Positions 9,861 to 18,340 of a stretch of 64,000 nucleotides of DNA are shown here, in pieces. The translations under genes were made by a program, and so were the position numbers. This DNA is from Nostoc sp. T09 (GTDB taxonomy: Bacteria > Cyanobacteriota > Cyanobacteriia > Cyanobacteriales > Nostocaceae): assembly GCF_002154695.1 (NCBI RefSeq), contig NZ_MTAV01000012.1, forward strand, positions 1-64,000, given 5' to 3'. The notes under the pieces were generated by a model. That model made no database searches and was not told the origin of the DNA. It worked only from the letters and a program-made list of their open reading frames with translations. Numbering within the stretch: position 1 is the first letter of the stretch; every line of letters begins with the position of its first letter.

Positions 9861-11507
9861 TTAGAAACTGAATGTAGTTCTTAAAGCACCAATCACAATA
9901 TCATCATTTTGCTCATTGTGATCTGGTGCTGTCAGCCAGATCACCCCAGGAGTAATAGTGATATTGTCGCTCACCTTGTACTGATAGAAAGCTTCAATGT
10001 GATAAGAAGTATCTTGGTCTCTGTCCAGCCCATTAATGTTGGAACTTGTAACTTGTGGTTCCATACCGAAGATGAAACCAGCTAAGTTACCTTTTTGACC
10101 AAGATCGGGTAATCCTAAAGTTACAGCCCAGTTCCAAATATCAACGCTGCCTCGGTTAATTGTATCTCCGGCTGTGGATAAGTTACGAGTATTGGTATAT
10201 CCGACCCAACCACCAAGCACAAATTTTTCACTAATGGCGAAAGATGCTTCTAAACCGTAGGAATTACTAGAAGTAGGTACGGGAAAAGCTTCTTCACTTC
10301 CTGTTAAATTTTGAACTACCCCACCGAGAAACGAGCCGACGTTTGCCCGATTGCTACCAGTCGCTAATTCCTGATTGTAGGCATTAATGTAGGTGAAGCC
10401 AACTTTCAAGCGATCGCTTGGTTTAAAAGTGATCTGTGCTAAAGCGCCGTACCCACCATTAAATAAACCATTTCCAGGAGTAGGGTCATTAGCCGCACCA
10501 GTCAAATACCCTAAACTAAGTGCTAATTGCTCGCTAAAATCATAGTTTACTCCTAACCCTGCACCATTCATCTGATAATAAATTGGGTTGCGTGTACCAA
10601 AGCTAGACAAAGCGCCCAACCCACCATCTCCATCAAAAAGATTTATGGTATCGGTAATATCATCTGCGGCGGCGGCATTAGCAAGCGCGATCACTTGTAG
10701 TTTTTCACCAATCGGAAATTGGTAATATAGCGCATCAATAAAAGCATCATTCGTACCATCCCCAGCAAAGAATAAGTTACCCTCTGGTGTACCGATATTG
10801 GGGCTAAGAATATTGTTCATTTGAATTCTGGTAAAGAGTGTATCTTTACCCGTGAAGCTGGTGACCAATTCAACTCGTGCCCGTGCCCCAAGACTTGTAT
10901 TCTGATCTATAATTTCTCCACCGTTGACTTGGCTACCAGATAAAACATCACTAACTACAGCAACAACTTCTCCTTGTAGTTTGGTAGTAGTAGAAAATTG
11001 ATTCGCTTCTAACTCCGCAGTTTTAGCTTCCAACGCATCCACACGACCCCGTAATGTTGCCAGTTCTGCGGAAAACTCTTCTTGCAACCGTTGCAAGGTT
11101 GCCAAATCTTGTTTTGTTACCAAATCAGCTGTAGCTGTAGCAATCAATTCGTTAACTCGGTCCAAACAAGCATTTAAACCAGCGGCAAATTCGTAACGGG
11201 TTAAAGCACGGTTACCGCGATAGGTTCCATTGGGATAACCTGCGATACAGCCATAGCGCTCAACCAATGACTGCAATGCTTGGAAAGCCCAGTCAGTTGG
11301 TTGAACATCAGAAAATTGGGAAACCGATGTTACTTGAGACATTACCTGTTCTTGCGGGGAATTCTCAGCCTCTTGTTCTAAATCAGCTGCAACAAGCGGC
11401 TCACTAATTTCCCCCGCAACTGCCGCTGCACTCAAAAATAGCATTGCGCCGCCAACTGCTGAACTAACCAGCAGAGACTTGCATACTTTCCGCATTTTTT
11501 TCCTCAC
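9861..11507 (-). CDS. SLH-domain OprB-type outer membrane porin
   Basis: A 548-aa outer-membrane porin of the cyanobacterial SLH/OprB class, often annotated as an iron-uptake porin. A Sec signal peptide ends near residue 31 (AAAVAG). An S-layer-homology segment (about 62-115, with FSDVQPTDWAFQAL and YPNGTYRGNRALTRYE) anchors to peptidoglycan. A short coiled coil (about 130-170) leads into a beta-barrel that ends in the aromatic terminus TTFSF, as expected for BAM-dependent insertion. It should form a trimeric pore for small solutes or metals. It is divergent from the metal ABC transporter, with a Fur/Zur-type box in the shared region, which suggests metal control. The substrate is not readable from sequence. 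Confidence 0.9.
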   Translation of the reverse strand: MRKKMRKVCKSLLVSSAVGGAMLFLSAAAVAGEISEPLVAADLEQEAENSPQEQVMSQVTSVSQFSDVQPTDWAFQALQSLVERYGCIAGYPNGTYRGNRALTRYEFAAGLNACLDRVNELIATATADLVTKQDLATLQRLQEEFSAELATLRGRVDALEAKTAELEANQFSTTTKLQGEVVAVVSDVLSGSQVNGGEIIDQNTSLGARARVELVTSFTGKDTLFTRIQMNNILSPNIGTPEGNLFFAGDGTNDAFIDALYYQFPIGEKLQVIALANAAAADDITDTINLFDGDGGLGALSSFGTRNPIYYQMNGAGLGVNYDFSEQLALSLGYLTGAANDPTPGNGLFNGGYGALAQITFKPSDRLKVGFTYINAYNQELATGSNRANVGSFLGGVVQNLTGSEEAFPVPTSSNSYGLEASFAISEKFVLGGWVGYTNTRNLSTAGDTINRGSVDIWNWAVTLGLPDLGQKGNLAGFIFGMEPQVTSSNINGLDRDQDTSYHIEAFYQYKVSDNITITPGVIWLTAPDHNEQNDDIVIGALRTTFSF

Positions 11508-11678
11508 ACCTATTGATAGTAAATGGCTACACTACCCTGCTTTGAAGTCGGGGTTATTAAAAACTATTCTCAACATATTATCAGGAGCCGAGATTTTTTT
11601 TGAATAAGATTCAGTCAGGAAATCATCATCGATTAAATAACAAAAATTTTGGTGTGATGACTTACACCCCAATTGCAT

Positions 11679-11697
11679 GAGAATGAGAATTATTATA
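11679..11697. promoter_or_regulatory. Fur/Zur-like operator upstream of znuA
   Basis: The 19-mer at this position matches the classical Fur consensus (GATAATGATAATCATTATC) at 15 of 19 positions. It lies in the porin/znuA divergent region, about 80 bp upstream of the proposed znuA start. In cyanobacteria both Fur and Zur bind related AT-rich palindromes. Zur is the more likely regulator given the neighbouring zinc importer; this is inference. Confidence 0.55.
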
Positions 11698-11778
11698 ATA
11701 TGGGATTTAGAATCAATCTCATTGTCAATAGGCATTTTAACGAAGACAGCGCCAGCTAGTTTTCGGAGGGGAAAAACT

Positions 11779-12762
11779 TTGGTTCGCACTCTTATAGAAC
11801 CCAAAAAAGGCAGAACAACAAGCGCTATTCTGCCCCTAATTGTTTTGCTGATATTATCAATTGCTGGTTGCAACCAATCGCCTACAGATCGGAAAGCAGT
11901 TTCCCAAGAGTTACCATCTACGGGAAAAACCAAAATAGTAACAACATTTTTACCTATATATTGGTTTACTAAAGCAGTAGCTGGGGACACAGCAGAGGTA
12001 GAAATTTTAGTACCACCAGGTACGGAAGTACATGAGTATCAAGCAAAACCAGAAAATGTCAGAGCGATCGCTACTGCTAATGTGTTAGTAAAAAACGGTT
12101 TGGGTTTGGAAGAATTTCTCGAAGGAACTGTCAAAAATGCTCAAAATCCCAAATTAATTGAAATCGACACCAGTAAAGGGATTAAATCAATAGGTGCGAT
12201 TTCACCCATTGTGAGCACTACTAAAGAGGAAAAAGACCACGACCACGAACATACTGAGGGTAATCCTCACATTTGGCTAGATCCTGTTTTAGCAAAACAA
12301 CAGATAACAAATATTCGGGATGGGTTGATTGCAGCCGATCCTCGGAATAAAAGGACTTATGAAGCTAACGCAGCAGCTTATATTCAAGAATTAGAAAGTT
12401 TAAATAGTGAATTTCAGCAGACCTTACAGAAACATCCTAACTGCACCTTTGTCACGTTTCATGATGCCTATTCATATTTAGCCCAACGCTATAACCTTAA
12501 GCAAGTTGCAGTGGCAGAAATTCCTGAAGATCAACTCTCACCAGCAGATGTACAAAATGCAATTAACGCTGTGAAGCAATATAAAGTTAGAGCTTTGTTT
12601 AGCGAACCAGGGATAGATAACAAATTGCTGAGAAGCCTCTCCCAAGACTTGAAGTTAAATTTGCAAACGCTAGATTCTTTAGAAAATGGCGAGACAGATC
12701 CGCAGCATTATTTCAGAGCAATGAAAGCTAATTTACAAACTTTGGAAACATCTTGTAAATAG
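11779..12762 (+). CDS. znuA: Zinc ABC transporter substrate-binding lipoprotein
   Basis: A cluster A-I (ZnuA/TroA-like) metal-binding protein that delivers Zn2+ or Mn2+ to the ZnuB permease. I place the start at TTG 11779 because GGAGGGG sits 7 bases upstream and translation from there yields a lipoprotein signal ending in the lipobox LSIAGC. An in-frame ATG at 11677 would add 34 residues and overlap the operator. The product is 327 aa. A His/Asp-rich loop (HDHEH) just before the GNPHIWLDP metal-ligand region is typical of zinc- rather than manganese-specific proteins. Further ligands lie in the FHDAYSYLAQRY region and near FSEPGID. It is followed by znuC and znuB on the same strand. Confidence 0.9.
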   Translation: MVRTLIEPKKGRTTSAILPLIVLLILSIAGCNQSPTDRKAVSQELPSTGKTKIVTTFLPIYWFTKAVAGDTAEVEILVPPGTEVHEYQAKPENVRAIATANVLVKNGLGLEEFLEGTVKNAQNPKLIEIDTSKGIKSIGAISPIVSTTKEEKDHDHEHTEGNPHIWLDPVLAKQQITNIRDGLIAADPRNKRTYEANAAAYIQELESLNSEFQQTLQKHPNCTFVTFHDAYSYLAQRYNLKQVAVAEIPEDQLSPADVQNAINAVKQYKVRALFSEPGIDNKLLRSLSQDLKLNLQTLDSLENGETDPQHYFRAMKANLQTLETSCK

Positions 12763-12835
12763 GTTAATTTAGTGCTAAAAGCAATAATGCATTTTTTAGC
12801 CTTGATTCTTAGGCATTTACGAATTCTAATTACTC

Positions 12836-13636
12836 ATGAACAATGACCAACGGCAAATGGCATTACCTATTTTAAAAGTAGAAGGATTAACTGTATATCA
12901 AGGCAATTATCTAGCTCTGCGGGATGTTTCTTTTGAATTATTGCCAGGGACAGATACAGCCATAGTTGGGCCTAATGGTGCAGGTAAAAGTACATTAGTC
13001 AAAGCACTTTTAGATTTAATTCCCCACAATGCCGCGAGGATTGAAATATTTGGTCGCCCAATTAAAAATTTAGGGCATTCACGCCATTTATTGGGGTATA
13101 TGCCGCAAAATTTCATTTTTGACCGCAGCTTTCCCATTTCTGTCAGCGAGTTAGTAGGACTGGGATGGGCGAGAATTCCTAGACAAAACCAGCCCAGAAG
13201 TTCATTCTGGAAAAGCTTGTGGAGACAAGATCAGGAAAAATCAGCAGCAATAGCGCAAGCTTTACAGCGAACTGATGCTTACCATTTGCGACATCAAGCT
13301 ATTGGTACTCTCAGCGGTGGTCAACTCAAGCGGGTATTATTGGCTTACTGTTTGGTGACGCCTCGGAAACTTTTGATATTAGATGAAGCATTTGCGGGAG
13401 TTGATGTACAAGGTACAGCAGATTTTTATCTGTTGCTCAACGAGTTAAAGCGTGAGGAAGGTTGGACAATATTACAAGTTTCCCATGATATTGATATGGT
13501 TAACCGTCATTGCGATCGCGTGCTTTGCCTTAACCAAACCGTTGTTTGTACTGGTAAACCAGAAATTGCCCTTTCACCACAAAACCTATTAGCAACTTAT
13601 GGTCCTGGGTTTAGTCGCTACCAGCATCACCACTAA
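12836..13636 (+). CDS. znuC: Zinc ABC transporter ATP-binding protein
   Basis: A 266-aa ABC ATPase that powers the metal importer at the inner face of the plasma membrane. It has Walker A GPNGAGKST, the signature LSGGQLKR, Walker B LLILDEAF and the H-loop VSHD, all intact. The length and order fit the ZnuC/MntB/TroB family. It lies 73 bp after znuA and 167 bp before the permease gene, so all three are probably one transcript. The C-terminus ends in a short His-rich tail (YQHHH) that might contact metal. Confidence 0.92.
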   Translation: MNNDQRQMALPILKVEGLTVYQGNYLALRDVSFELLPGTDTAIVGPNGAGKSTLVKALLDLIPHNAARIEIFGRPIKNLGHSRHLLGYMPQNFIFDRSFPISVSELVGLGWARIPRQNQPRSSFWKSLWRQDQEKSAAIAQALQRTDAYHLRHQAIGTLSGGQLKRVLLAYCLVTPRKLLILDEAFAGVDVQGTADFYLLLNELKREEGWTILQVSHDIDMVNRHCDRVLCLNQTVVCTGKPEIALSPQNLLATYGPGFSRYQHHH

Positions 13637-13803
13637 AGAATTCAAAATTTAAAATAAATTACTTCATCTTTTTCCTTTAGCTGTTTAGCTTTAGTCAATA
13701 AAAGTAGTTACAGAAGAACTCAGTAAACTTTAATTAGTAATTTATAGAAAATTAGCGATTAATCTGTGATAAATAAAAAGCTAATCAGTTAAAAAGCTTA
13801 CAA

Positions 13804-14670
13804 ATGAATTTATTCGCTGATTGCCAGATTTGGCTAGGTATCACCAATAGTCAGGATTTGGTGAGTTTATTGCAATTCCCTTTTATGCAGCGTGCGATCG
13901 CGGGTGCTATTTTGATGGGAATACTTGGCGGTTTGTTAGGTTGTTTTGTCACCTTACGCCAGTTATCTTTTTTTAGCCATGCTGTCGGTCATGCAGCATT
14001 AGTAGGTGTGGCCTTAGGTGTAATACTACAGTTAAATCCTACGGGGATGTTGCTGCCATTTACCTTAATTTTTGGTGTGATTGTCCTCTACTTTATCGAT
14101 AAAACCGATTTAGCGAGCGATAGCGTACTCAGCATAGTTCTTTCAGGCGCATTGGCGATCGGCGTAATTCTTACTAGCCTGATCAAAGGATATCGCGGCA
14201 ACTTAATGGGAGTGCTGTTTGGGGATATTCTCGCTATTGATGCCACAGATTTAATATTGACACTGCTTGTATTGCTAGGCAGCAGTATATTCTTGCTCTC
14301 AACCCTCAGACAGCAAATTTTGTTGACCCTCAACGCAGATGTAGCCCAGGTACAAGGTATTCCAATCCAGTTGTATCGCTATGGATTTGTGATCTTGCTG
14401 TCATTAGCTGTGGCTGTGGCTATTAAGGCTGTTGGTGTTTTATTGGTCAACGCCTTTTTGGTGATTCCTGCTTCTACTGCCAAATTAATGAGTCACCATT
14501 TTACCCGTTTCCTAATCCTATCAGTTATTATCGGTTCTAGCAGCAGTGTTGTAGGCATGATGGTTTCGGGTATTTTTAACTTAGCTTCTGGACCTAGTAT
14601 CGTTCTGGTTCAATTCCTTGTATTCGTTGCTGTATTTGTTTGGATCAAGTTGACCATAAAAGCAGCCTAA
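13804..14670 (+). CDS. znuB: Zinc ABC transporter permease
   Basis: A 288-aa polytopic permease of the ABC-3 family with about eight predicted membrane spans. It has the family features GGLLGCFVTLRQLSFFSHAVGHAALVG near the start and the KAVGVLLVNAFLVIPA segment toward the end. It forms the channel for the ZnuA-delivered metal. It is the last gene of the znu cluster and is followed within about 80 bp by tRNA-Phe. Confidence 0.92.
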   Translation: MNLFADCQIWLGITNSQDLVSLLQFPFMQRAIAGAILMGILGGLLGCFVTLRQLSFFSHAVGHAALVGVALGVILQLNPTGMLLPFTLIFGVIVLYFIDKTDLASDSVLSIVLSGALAIGVILTSLIKGYRGNLMGVLFGDILAIDATDLILTLLVLLGSSIFLLSTLRQQILLTLNADVAQVQGIPIQLYRYGFVILLSLAVAVAIKAVGVLLVNAFLVIPASTAKLMSHHFTRFLILSVIIGSSSSVVGMMVSGIFNLASGPSIVLVQFLVFVAVFVWIKLTIKAA

Positions 14671-14746
14671 AACTTTTTTTGCTCATCTACTTGCATAATC
14701 ATTTTATCTTTGCTACATTAATTAATCGTGACACAAACAAGTCCCC

Positions 14747-14819
<73 letters not shown>

Positions 14820-14826
14820 TGTTCAA

Positions 14827-14862
14827 AAAACCCTTGAAATTGTTGAATTTCAAGGGTTTTCT
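14827..14862 (+). terminator. Intrinsic terminator after tRNA-Phe
   Basis: A perfect 15-bp inverted repeat (14827-14841 with 14846-14860) around a 4-base loop, containing AACCCTTGAAATT. It ends in a T run, immediately downstream of the tRNA. Confidence 0.9.
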
Positions 14863-14867
14863 AGTTT

Positions 14868-15032
14868 CTAAGTACTGGCTGACGAAGAATAAGGTTCTAA
14901 ATTTGAAGTGAATTTTGGACTGGCAATGATAGATTTGTATTTGCCAATTTGGGTGAAAGCATTGATATCAATAGAATATTGGGAACGATTAAAAGTCTTG
15001 CTACCACCAAAAATAGTCTGAATGGATGAGGT
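14868..15032 (-). pseudogene. Possible 3' remnant of an unidentified gene
   Basis: The minus strand is open for 55 codons ending in TAG at 14868-14870, with protein-like composition (a segment reads IFGGSKTFNRSQYSIDINAF). The same frame continues upstream past one in-frame TAA at 15033-15035 for a further 15 or so plausible codons. There is no start codon or ribosome-binding site. I do not recognise the family. It could equally be chance. Confidence 0.25.
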
Positions 15033-15145
15033 TTAGCTGATAATTGTGGTTGGGATCGCCTTATAGTTCAAGAAGCGATCGCAAACTAAGATCATGGTAA
15101 AATTTTATTTCTAACGAAAAATAATTAGTAACCGTACCCAAATAA

Positions 15146-15228
15146 AGGAAAAGACCGTGGAACAAAGAGTTCCACGGCTTTTTGTGTAGTGTGAGGAGCT
15201 TAACTACATCTCATGATAAAGTAGCTGA
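15146..15228 (-). ncRNA. yfr1: Yfr1-like small RNA, copy A
   Basis: On the minus strand a TATTGT -10-like hexamer (15235-15240) is followed by a small 5' stem-loop (CTAC...GTAG). Next come the single-stranded sequence CTCCTCACAC (15189-15198), an A-rich linker, and a strong terminator stem (15155-15163 with 15169-15177) with a T-rich tail. This is the architecture of Yfr1, the short cyanobacterial sRNA whose unpaired CUCCUCACAC pairs with mRNAs such as those of outer-membrane proteins. The base after the core is T, where copy B has C. It is probably about 80 nt. No covariance-model score is available here. Confidence 0.6.
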
Positions 15229-15809
15229 CCAGTCACAATACGCTCGTAACAATTTTGGTAACAGAATATTTACTGATAACACCACCGTTAACTCACCAGC
15301 CTAGTCATAAATTCCAACTTGAAAAGGTAAGAATCTAAACGCTGCAAGTATTATGGCTACTGAGTGCAGATCGTTAAGTCGAACGAGAACCCGAACCCCC
15401 ACTTTACAGGAAGGATAGTCGGTGGCGGAGGATGCAATGCGGAAGTATTTTACGTTTGGAAAAATATATCTAGCCTTGGCGAGAATCCGCGGCTATAATA
15501 GCAAACTTTGCATCCAGCACTAGGAGAGATTTAGTCCCCTCCAGGCGATTAGTATTGGCGTTAGTGAGTGTTTTCCCAACGGAAATGCCAAAGGCTAACG
15601 AGCGTTAGTTGGAGTAATTTCTTGAGTATAGTCAGGATATCTCATTGCCAAGTATTGTTACTGCCTTTGTCGTAATCTGATGGGATGTCATAGAAGCAAT
15701 TAAGTTTCGCTCTCAGCAATATGGATATTTATTTCAAGATTTTAAATTTAAAGTAGAAGTGAATTGTAACTATTCAAATGCTTAATCAATGTCTAATTTT
15801 ATCTCTAAT
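15229..15809. other. Non-coding spacer between the two Yfr1-like RNAs
   Basis: About 580 bp without a coding frame. It contains potential long-range pairing: GGATGCA near 15431 with TGCATCC near 15510, enclosing CCGCGG-type pairs. It also has several GTTAG/CTAAC inverted segments around 15545-15615. I looked for tmRNA, RNase P RNA and 4.5S landmarks and found none. It may hold an unrecognised structured RNA or degraded repeat DNA. Confidence 0.4.
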
Positions 15810-15889
15810 AAAAAATAAAAGCCGTGGAAAGTAACAGGATTCCGCGGCTTTTTGGTGTGAGGAGACTTAACTAAATGCCATCATAAACC
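15810..15889 (-). ncRNA. yfr1: Yfr1-like small RNA, copy B
   Basis: The minus strand has a TATAGT -10 hexamer (15896-15901), a short GC-poor 5' stem and the full CUCCUCACACC core (15854-15864). An AAAAA linker then leads into a GCCGCGGAA/TTCCACGGC terminator stem (15820-15829 with 15840-15849) and a T-rich tail. Core, linker and terminator are arranged as in known Yfr1 RNAs, and this copy carries the complete 11-nt core. It lies 660 bp upstream (in its own sense) of copy A, and the two share sequence beyond the core (GTTAAG before it, GCCG.GGAA in the stem). It is probably the main Yfr1 gene of this genome. Confidence 0.7.
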
Positions 15890-15996
15890 CATCTGACTAT
15901 AAGTGATGCAAGCTTAACAGGTTTGTAACAAAACTTTCCTTTGATAACATACAGGTATTGTCTTTCCTTCAATCCAAAATAAAATATTAATTAAGT

Positions 15997-17004
15997 TTAG
16001 ACTAAAGCACCACTGCAACTAGAACCACATCCAGCCGTACAACCATAGCAATAGGCAGCAGTTTGGATCTCACTAATCAAATCTAAACTACCAGCTTCTA
16101 GTAATTTGGTAACGGTTAAAGTTTCACCATTGCGAGTTTTTGCAGGCAGATTCATCATCTGGTTAAAGTCGCAATCATAGACATTACCCAAATAATCAAT
16201 TGATAGTTGATCGCGACACATTAAATGTTCAACGGTACTAGGATTAAAATGCAATTCTAAAAACTGTAAATAGCTACTATATAATTTTTTGCGTTCTAAA
16301 TGCATTTTAGTTCTACCAACTGGTAGATTTGTAATCGTAAATAAGTTGTTGAACACAATTTCAAAGTGTTCTTGCAAGAAAACTTTGTAATCTTTTTCTA
16401 GGTTCGTCTGTTCGGGAGCTAAAGAAAATTTTTCTGAGGTTGGTAACAGTGGATTATATACTAAGTCTAAAATTAAATCTGGTTTTTTCCCATAGCCGAG
16501 ACGGTTAAGCCATTGCAAAGCTTTGATGGAATTATCAAAAACACCAGTGCCGCGCATTTTATCTACATTATCTGCTAGGTAGCACGGCAGAGATGCAACT
16601 ATTCTCAGTTTGTGTTTGGCAAAGTATTCAGGTAAATCAGCAAATCCATCTTCAAAATAAATTGTCAAATTAGAACGGACAATTACTTGCTTTCCCGTTT
16701 TCCTTGCTGCTTCTACTAATGGCTTAAATCCATAATTCATCTCTGGTGCACCACCAGTCAAATCAACAATTTTAATTTCGGGGAATTTGTAAATTAACTC
16801 AATCAGCTGTTCGCAAATTTCTGGAGAAAGTTCTTCTGTGCGTTTTGGGCCTGCTTCGACATGGCAGTGTGTACAGGCGAGGTTGCAACGTTTACCAAGA
16901 TTAATTTGTAATATAGATATCCCTTGTTTTGTCAAGGTATCGCTGAGTTTCTGTTTGAATGGAGTTACTTTTATATTTAGTGAATTTCGTGATTGAGTCT
17001 GCAT
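15997..17004 (-). CDS. arsS: Arsenosugar biosynthesis radical SAM protein ArsS
   Basis: A 335-aa radical SAM enzyme. The cluster motif CNLACTHC (CxxxCxxC) lies near residue 40, followed by the VDLTGGAPEMN segment that binds SAM. The C-terminal DUF3641-type region has several cysteines (CYGCTAGCGSSC). ArsS acts after ArsM in oxo-arsenosugar formation, transferring the 5'-deoxyadenosyl group to dimethylarsenite. Here it lies 155 bp downstream of an arsM gene on the same strand, which supports the assignment. The gap holds two HIP1 octamers. Regulation by arsenic is not visible. Confidence 0.9.
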   Translation of the reverse strand: MQTQSRNSLNIKVTPFKQKLSDTLTKQGISILQINLGKRCNLACTHCHVEAGPKRTEELSPEICEQLIELIYKFPEIKIVDLTGGAPEMNYGFKPLVEAARKTGKQVIVRSNLTIYFEDGFADLPEYFAKHKLRIVASLPCYLADNVDKMRGTGVFDNSIKALQWLNRLGYGKKPDLILDLVYNPLLPTSEKFSLAPEQTNLEKDYKVFLQEHFEIVFNNLFTITNLPVGRTKMHLERKKLYSSYLQFLELHFNPSTVEHLMCRDQLSIDYLGNVYDCDFNQMMNLPAKTRNGETLTVTKLLEAGSLDLISEIQTAAYCYGCTAGCGSSCSGALV

Positions 17005-17159
17005 TAATTATCTTTCTCCTAGAAGATAGAAAAAATCTTTACCGCTAAGCCATATCCGGTCACCTTAGTTGTAAAAATTTAAGTTATAGAAAATAGACAT
17101 TCTCTAAGAATGGCAGCGATCGCTGAGTAGGCGATCGCTTAGTTAACTGTGTTTAAAAC

Positions 17160-18128
17160 TTAACAGCAACCACCACCGTTATAGTGCCATGTAGAATCGG
17201 TAATCATGATTTCTGTTGGTTTTAAAGCCGCGAGTTTAGCAGCAGTTTTATCACAGACTGCTGCGGGAATACCACGCTGTAATAGATGACCTGCTGAGTC
17301 ATCAAACCAGGATTCTGCACCAGCATAAATTGCTGTTTTGCCAGTAAAAATACAAGCGCCATCTTCTGGTATGCCAACTTTGAAAGAGACAGAATCAAGA
17401 CTTTCTAGCAGTAAATTCTCTTCCAAGTTATAAGTCAGTGTATCTAACAGGCGGTAAGGACGTCGGGCACGAATTTCGACTTGACCAAAGCCAGCATTAA
17501 CGATTAATTGAGTATATTCTTGATATGTGAGTGCGCCTGATAAGCACATGGCACGTAGCCTTTCATCTTGTTGTAAATGCGCTGGAATGGAACGAGTCGC
17601 AATCGGATCGCTCATCTGTAAACGTCCGCCGGGTTTCAAGACGCGAAATGCTTCTTTTAAAGCACGAGTTAAATCTTCTGGTTCAAATATATTGAAGAGA
17701 CAGTTTTGTGCAACCACATCTACAGAAGCATCAGCGACGGGTAAGTTGAAAGCGTCACCTTCGCAGATTTCCACAAAACTGGGATCAAACCAGGGATTTT
17801 CTTGAGCAGCAATTTCTAAATTGCGTGTGGCGGCTTCTCGCATCGCTGCAACTGGTTCAACAGCAATTACAGCACCCACATGGCGGGAAAAGTAAGCGAA
17901 TTGTAAGGCTTCTAAGCCACCACCAACACCAACATACAAAACTTTAGGTTGGTTAACTAGTTCATTGGGGTGAACGGTAGTCCCACAACCATAATTCATT
18001 TCCTGCATTGCTAGAGGAACTTTCAGCCCAGGTAGTTGCAGGGGTGTACTTTGGACACAACAAAGTCCAACTTGCGGTGTTTCTGCAACTTCGCGGTAGA
18101 ATTGCGCCGCTGTTTCTAAATAGGTCAT
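17160..18128 (-). CDS. arsM: Arsenite S-adenosylmethionine methyltransferase ArsM
   Basis: A 322-aa class I SAM methyltransferase of the arsenosugar-type ArsM group, which methylates trivalent arsenic to di- and trimethyl forms. It has a SAM motif (VLYVGVGGGLEALQF) and arsenic-binding-type cysteines (LCC near 23-24, GCG near 48, QNC near 140, MC in the middle domain), and it ends in GGGCC. The length agrees with Nostoc ArsM proteins. It is upstream of arsS and probably co-transcribed. The product could leave as volatile arsine or be passed to ArsS. Confidence 0.88.
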   Translation of the reverse strand: MTYLETAAQFYREVAETPQVGLCCVQSTPLQLPGLKVPLAMQEMNYGCGTTVHPNELVNQPKVLYVGVGGGLEALQFAYFSRHVGAVIAVEPVAAMREAATRNLEIAAQENPWFDPSFVEICEGDAFNLPVADASVDVVAQNCLFNIFEPEDLTRALKEAFRVLKPGGRLQMSDPIATRSIPAHLQQDERLRAMCLSGALTYQEYTQLIVNAGFGQVEIRARRPYRLLDTLTYNLEENLLLESLDSVSFKVGIPEDGACIFTGKTAIYAGAESWFDDSAGHLLQRGIPAAVCDKTAAKLAALKPTEIMITDSTWHYNGGGCC

Positions 18129-18231
18129 TGCGATTTTGATATTGAGTATCGTTCTCTAGAGCCAACTTTGTGCATCCTAATATAATTAAATCTCAATTGC
18201 ATGAGCTTTAGGTAAGAGCACAAGATCCGCA

Positions 18232-18256
18232 AAACACCTATAAAATAGAGGTGTTT
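18232..18256. terminator. Hairpin between arsM and the response regulator
   Basis: AAACACCT (18232-18239) pairs with AGGTGTTT (18249-18256) around an AT-rich loop. It is AT-flanked on both sides. It lies just beyond the longer inverted repeat that follows the regulator gene. Confidence 0.5.
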
Positions 18257-18284
18257 AATTGTCTGAATTTTGCTTAAAAGTAGA

Positions 18285-18327
18285 AGATCCCCTAAACAGC
18301 CGTAAAACAGGGAAGTTTAGGGGATCT
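18285..18327 (-). terminator. Long stem-loop 3' of the response regulator
   Basis: A perfect 13-bp inverted repeat, AGATCCCCTAAAC (18285-18297) with GTTTAGGGGATCT (18315-18327), with a 17-base loop. It begins 13 bp past the regulator's stop on the minus strand. A short T-rich stretch follows. It probably terminates or stabilises that transcript. Confidence 0.7.
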
Positions 18328-18340
18328 GTGCGAGTCAGAA

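Noticed and set aside
11677-11778. ATG 11677 as the znuA start
   Set aside because: It overlaps the operator and would put 34 non-signal residues ahead of a lipoprotein signal; TTG 11779 has a strong ribosome-binding site.
15229-15809. tmRNA, RNase P RNA or 4.5S RNA gene
   Set aside because: I did not find the tag-peptide frame, the conserved RNase P core or the SRP tetraloop region.
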